Shown here one piece after another: positions 41,830 to 42,305 of a stretch of DNA of 42,305 bases. The DNA lies in assembly GCA_025351185.1 (NCBI GenBank), contig JANXWJ010000019.1, positions 1-42,305 on the forward strand. The letters run 5' to 3'. This DNA is from Candidatus Nanopelagicales bacterium. GTDB taxonomy: Bacteria > Actinomycetota > Actinomycetes > S36-B12 > CAIYMF01. Both the position numbers and the translations under genes were made by a program. How positions within the stretch are numbered: position 1 is the first letter of the stretch; each line of letters begins with the position of its first letter. A model generated the notes under the pieces. It saw nothing but the letters and a program-made list of their open reading frames with translations, was not told the DNA's origin and made no database searches.

Positions 41830-42305
41830 GTGGCCGGTCGACTCTCGCGTGCATCAGGTGGACGTCGTCCTCCGGCGCGCACACAACCTCTGCGTGTCCC
41901 GACCCCGCACCCGAGCGGTGCCGTCGCGCCGGCGATCGCGCCCGACCTCGTCCCGAAGCATGTGGCGCTCGTCATGGACGGCAACGGGCGTTGGGCCAAG
42001 GAGCGCGGTCTCCCGCGCACCGCGGGGCACGAGGCCGGCGAGGCGAGCCTGCTCGACTGCGTGCACGGCGCGATCGAGCTCGGAGTGGGCGCGATCTCGG
42101 CGTACGCGTTCTCCACGGAGAACTGGAAGCGCTCGCCCGACGAGGTGCGCTTCCTCATGGGCTTCAACCGCGACGTGATCCGTCGCCGGCGCGACGAGAT
42201 GAACGAGCTCGGGGTCCGCGTGCGCTGGGCCGGTCGTCGCCCCAAGCTCTGGAAGTCGGTCATCGACGAGCTCGAGGACGCAGAACGGCTGACCGACGGC
42301 AACAC
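41830..42305 (+). CDS. uppS: Isoprenyl (undecaprenyl-type) diphosphate synthase, partial
   Basis: The first 158 codons of a cis-prenyltransferase that makes the long-chain lipid carrier for cell-wall synthesis; the gene runs off the right edge. After an actinobacterial N-terminal extension containing PTPHPSGA comes [21 protein letters not shown] (catalytic Asp at about residue 50), then [28 protein letters not shown] and RVRWAGRR. The GTG at 41830 is the only plausible start in this frame and gives the usual extension. Hydrophobic-cleft residues and the C-terminal binding motif lie outside the window. Confidence 0.93.
   Translation, partial: MAGRLSRASGGRRPPARTQPLRVPTPHPSGAVAPAIAPDLVPKHVALVMDGNGRWAKERGLPRTAGHEAGEASLLDCVHGAIELGVGAISAYAFSTENWKRSPDEVRFLMGFNRDVIRRRRDEMNELGVRVRWAGRRPKLWKSVIDELEDAERLTDGN

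Overview
High-GC (about 70%) chromosomal DNA of an actinobacterium, most likely Propionibacteriales/Nocardioidaceae-like. The basis is the gene content and order: DegV, ComEA, ComEC, HolA, RpsT and LepA; then HemW, DUF3097, HrcA, DnaJ2, RsmE; then PhoH, YbeY, CorC, Era, RecO, UppS. The same blocks occur in mycobacteria and streptomycetes. GTG starts are frequent, and many genes look leaderless. The genus is inferred; no rRNA is present.

Layout. 1-602: 5' part of an SDR oxidoreductase gene and a tRNA-Ala(GGC), both on the minus strand. 676-4096: a tightly packed six-gene minus-strand cassette, read from 4096 downwards: secreted collagen-like protein, Tat-signal DUF6916 protein, three tandem tail-collar/microcystin-dependent (Mdp-like) paralogues, and a GNAT acetyltransferase. 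This is the most unusual accessory unit here and has no assigned function. 4442-9806: a membrane diguanylate cyclase; a likely operon of an APH-fold kinase, a class-III aminotransferase-fold phospho-lyase (hydroxylysine or ethanolamine type) and an OctT-like SGNH acyltransferase; a small membrane protein; and a P-loop protein.

9934-21270: a leuS attenuator (leader peptide with three consecutive Leu codons plus a terminator hairpin), leuS, degV, plsY, comEA, comEC, holA, rpsT and lepA. 21402-25817: acyl-CoA synthetase, an orphan LivH-type permease bracketed by two copies of one palindromic repeat family, and hemW. 25839-28299 (minus): two proline-rich membrane proteins and DUF3097. 28500-31487: a CIRCE-controlled hrcA-dnaJ-rsmE operon. 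31602-33271: GNAT, hotdog thioesterase and HIT protein. 33490-38659: phoH-ybeY-corC-(degenerate cytidine deaminase)-EamA-era, almost all overlapping or nearly so. 38751-40933 (minus): GNAT and AI-2E transporter. 41013-42305: recO and the 5' part of uppS.

Between the conserved genes lie two families of short palindromic, REP-like repeats with three copies each. One copy lies inside the 3' end of the EamA gene and encodes part of its C-terminal tail. At about ten genes a TANNNT-like -10 hexamer ends 5-7 nt before the start codon with no Shine-Dalgarno sequence, which suggests widespread leaderless initiation. No CRISPR array, insertion sequence, integrase or complete prophage was seen.
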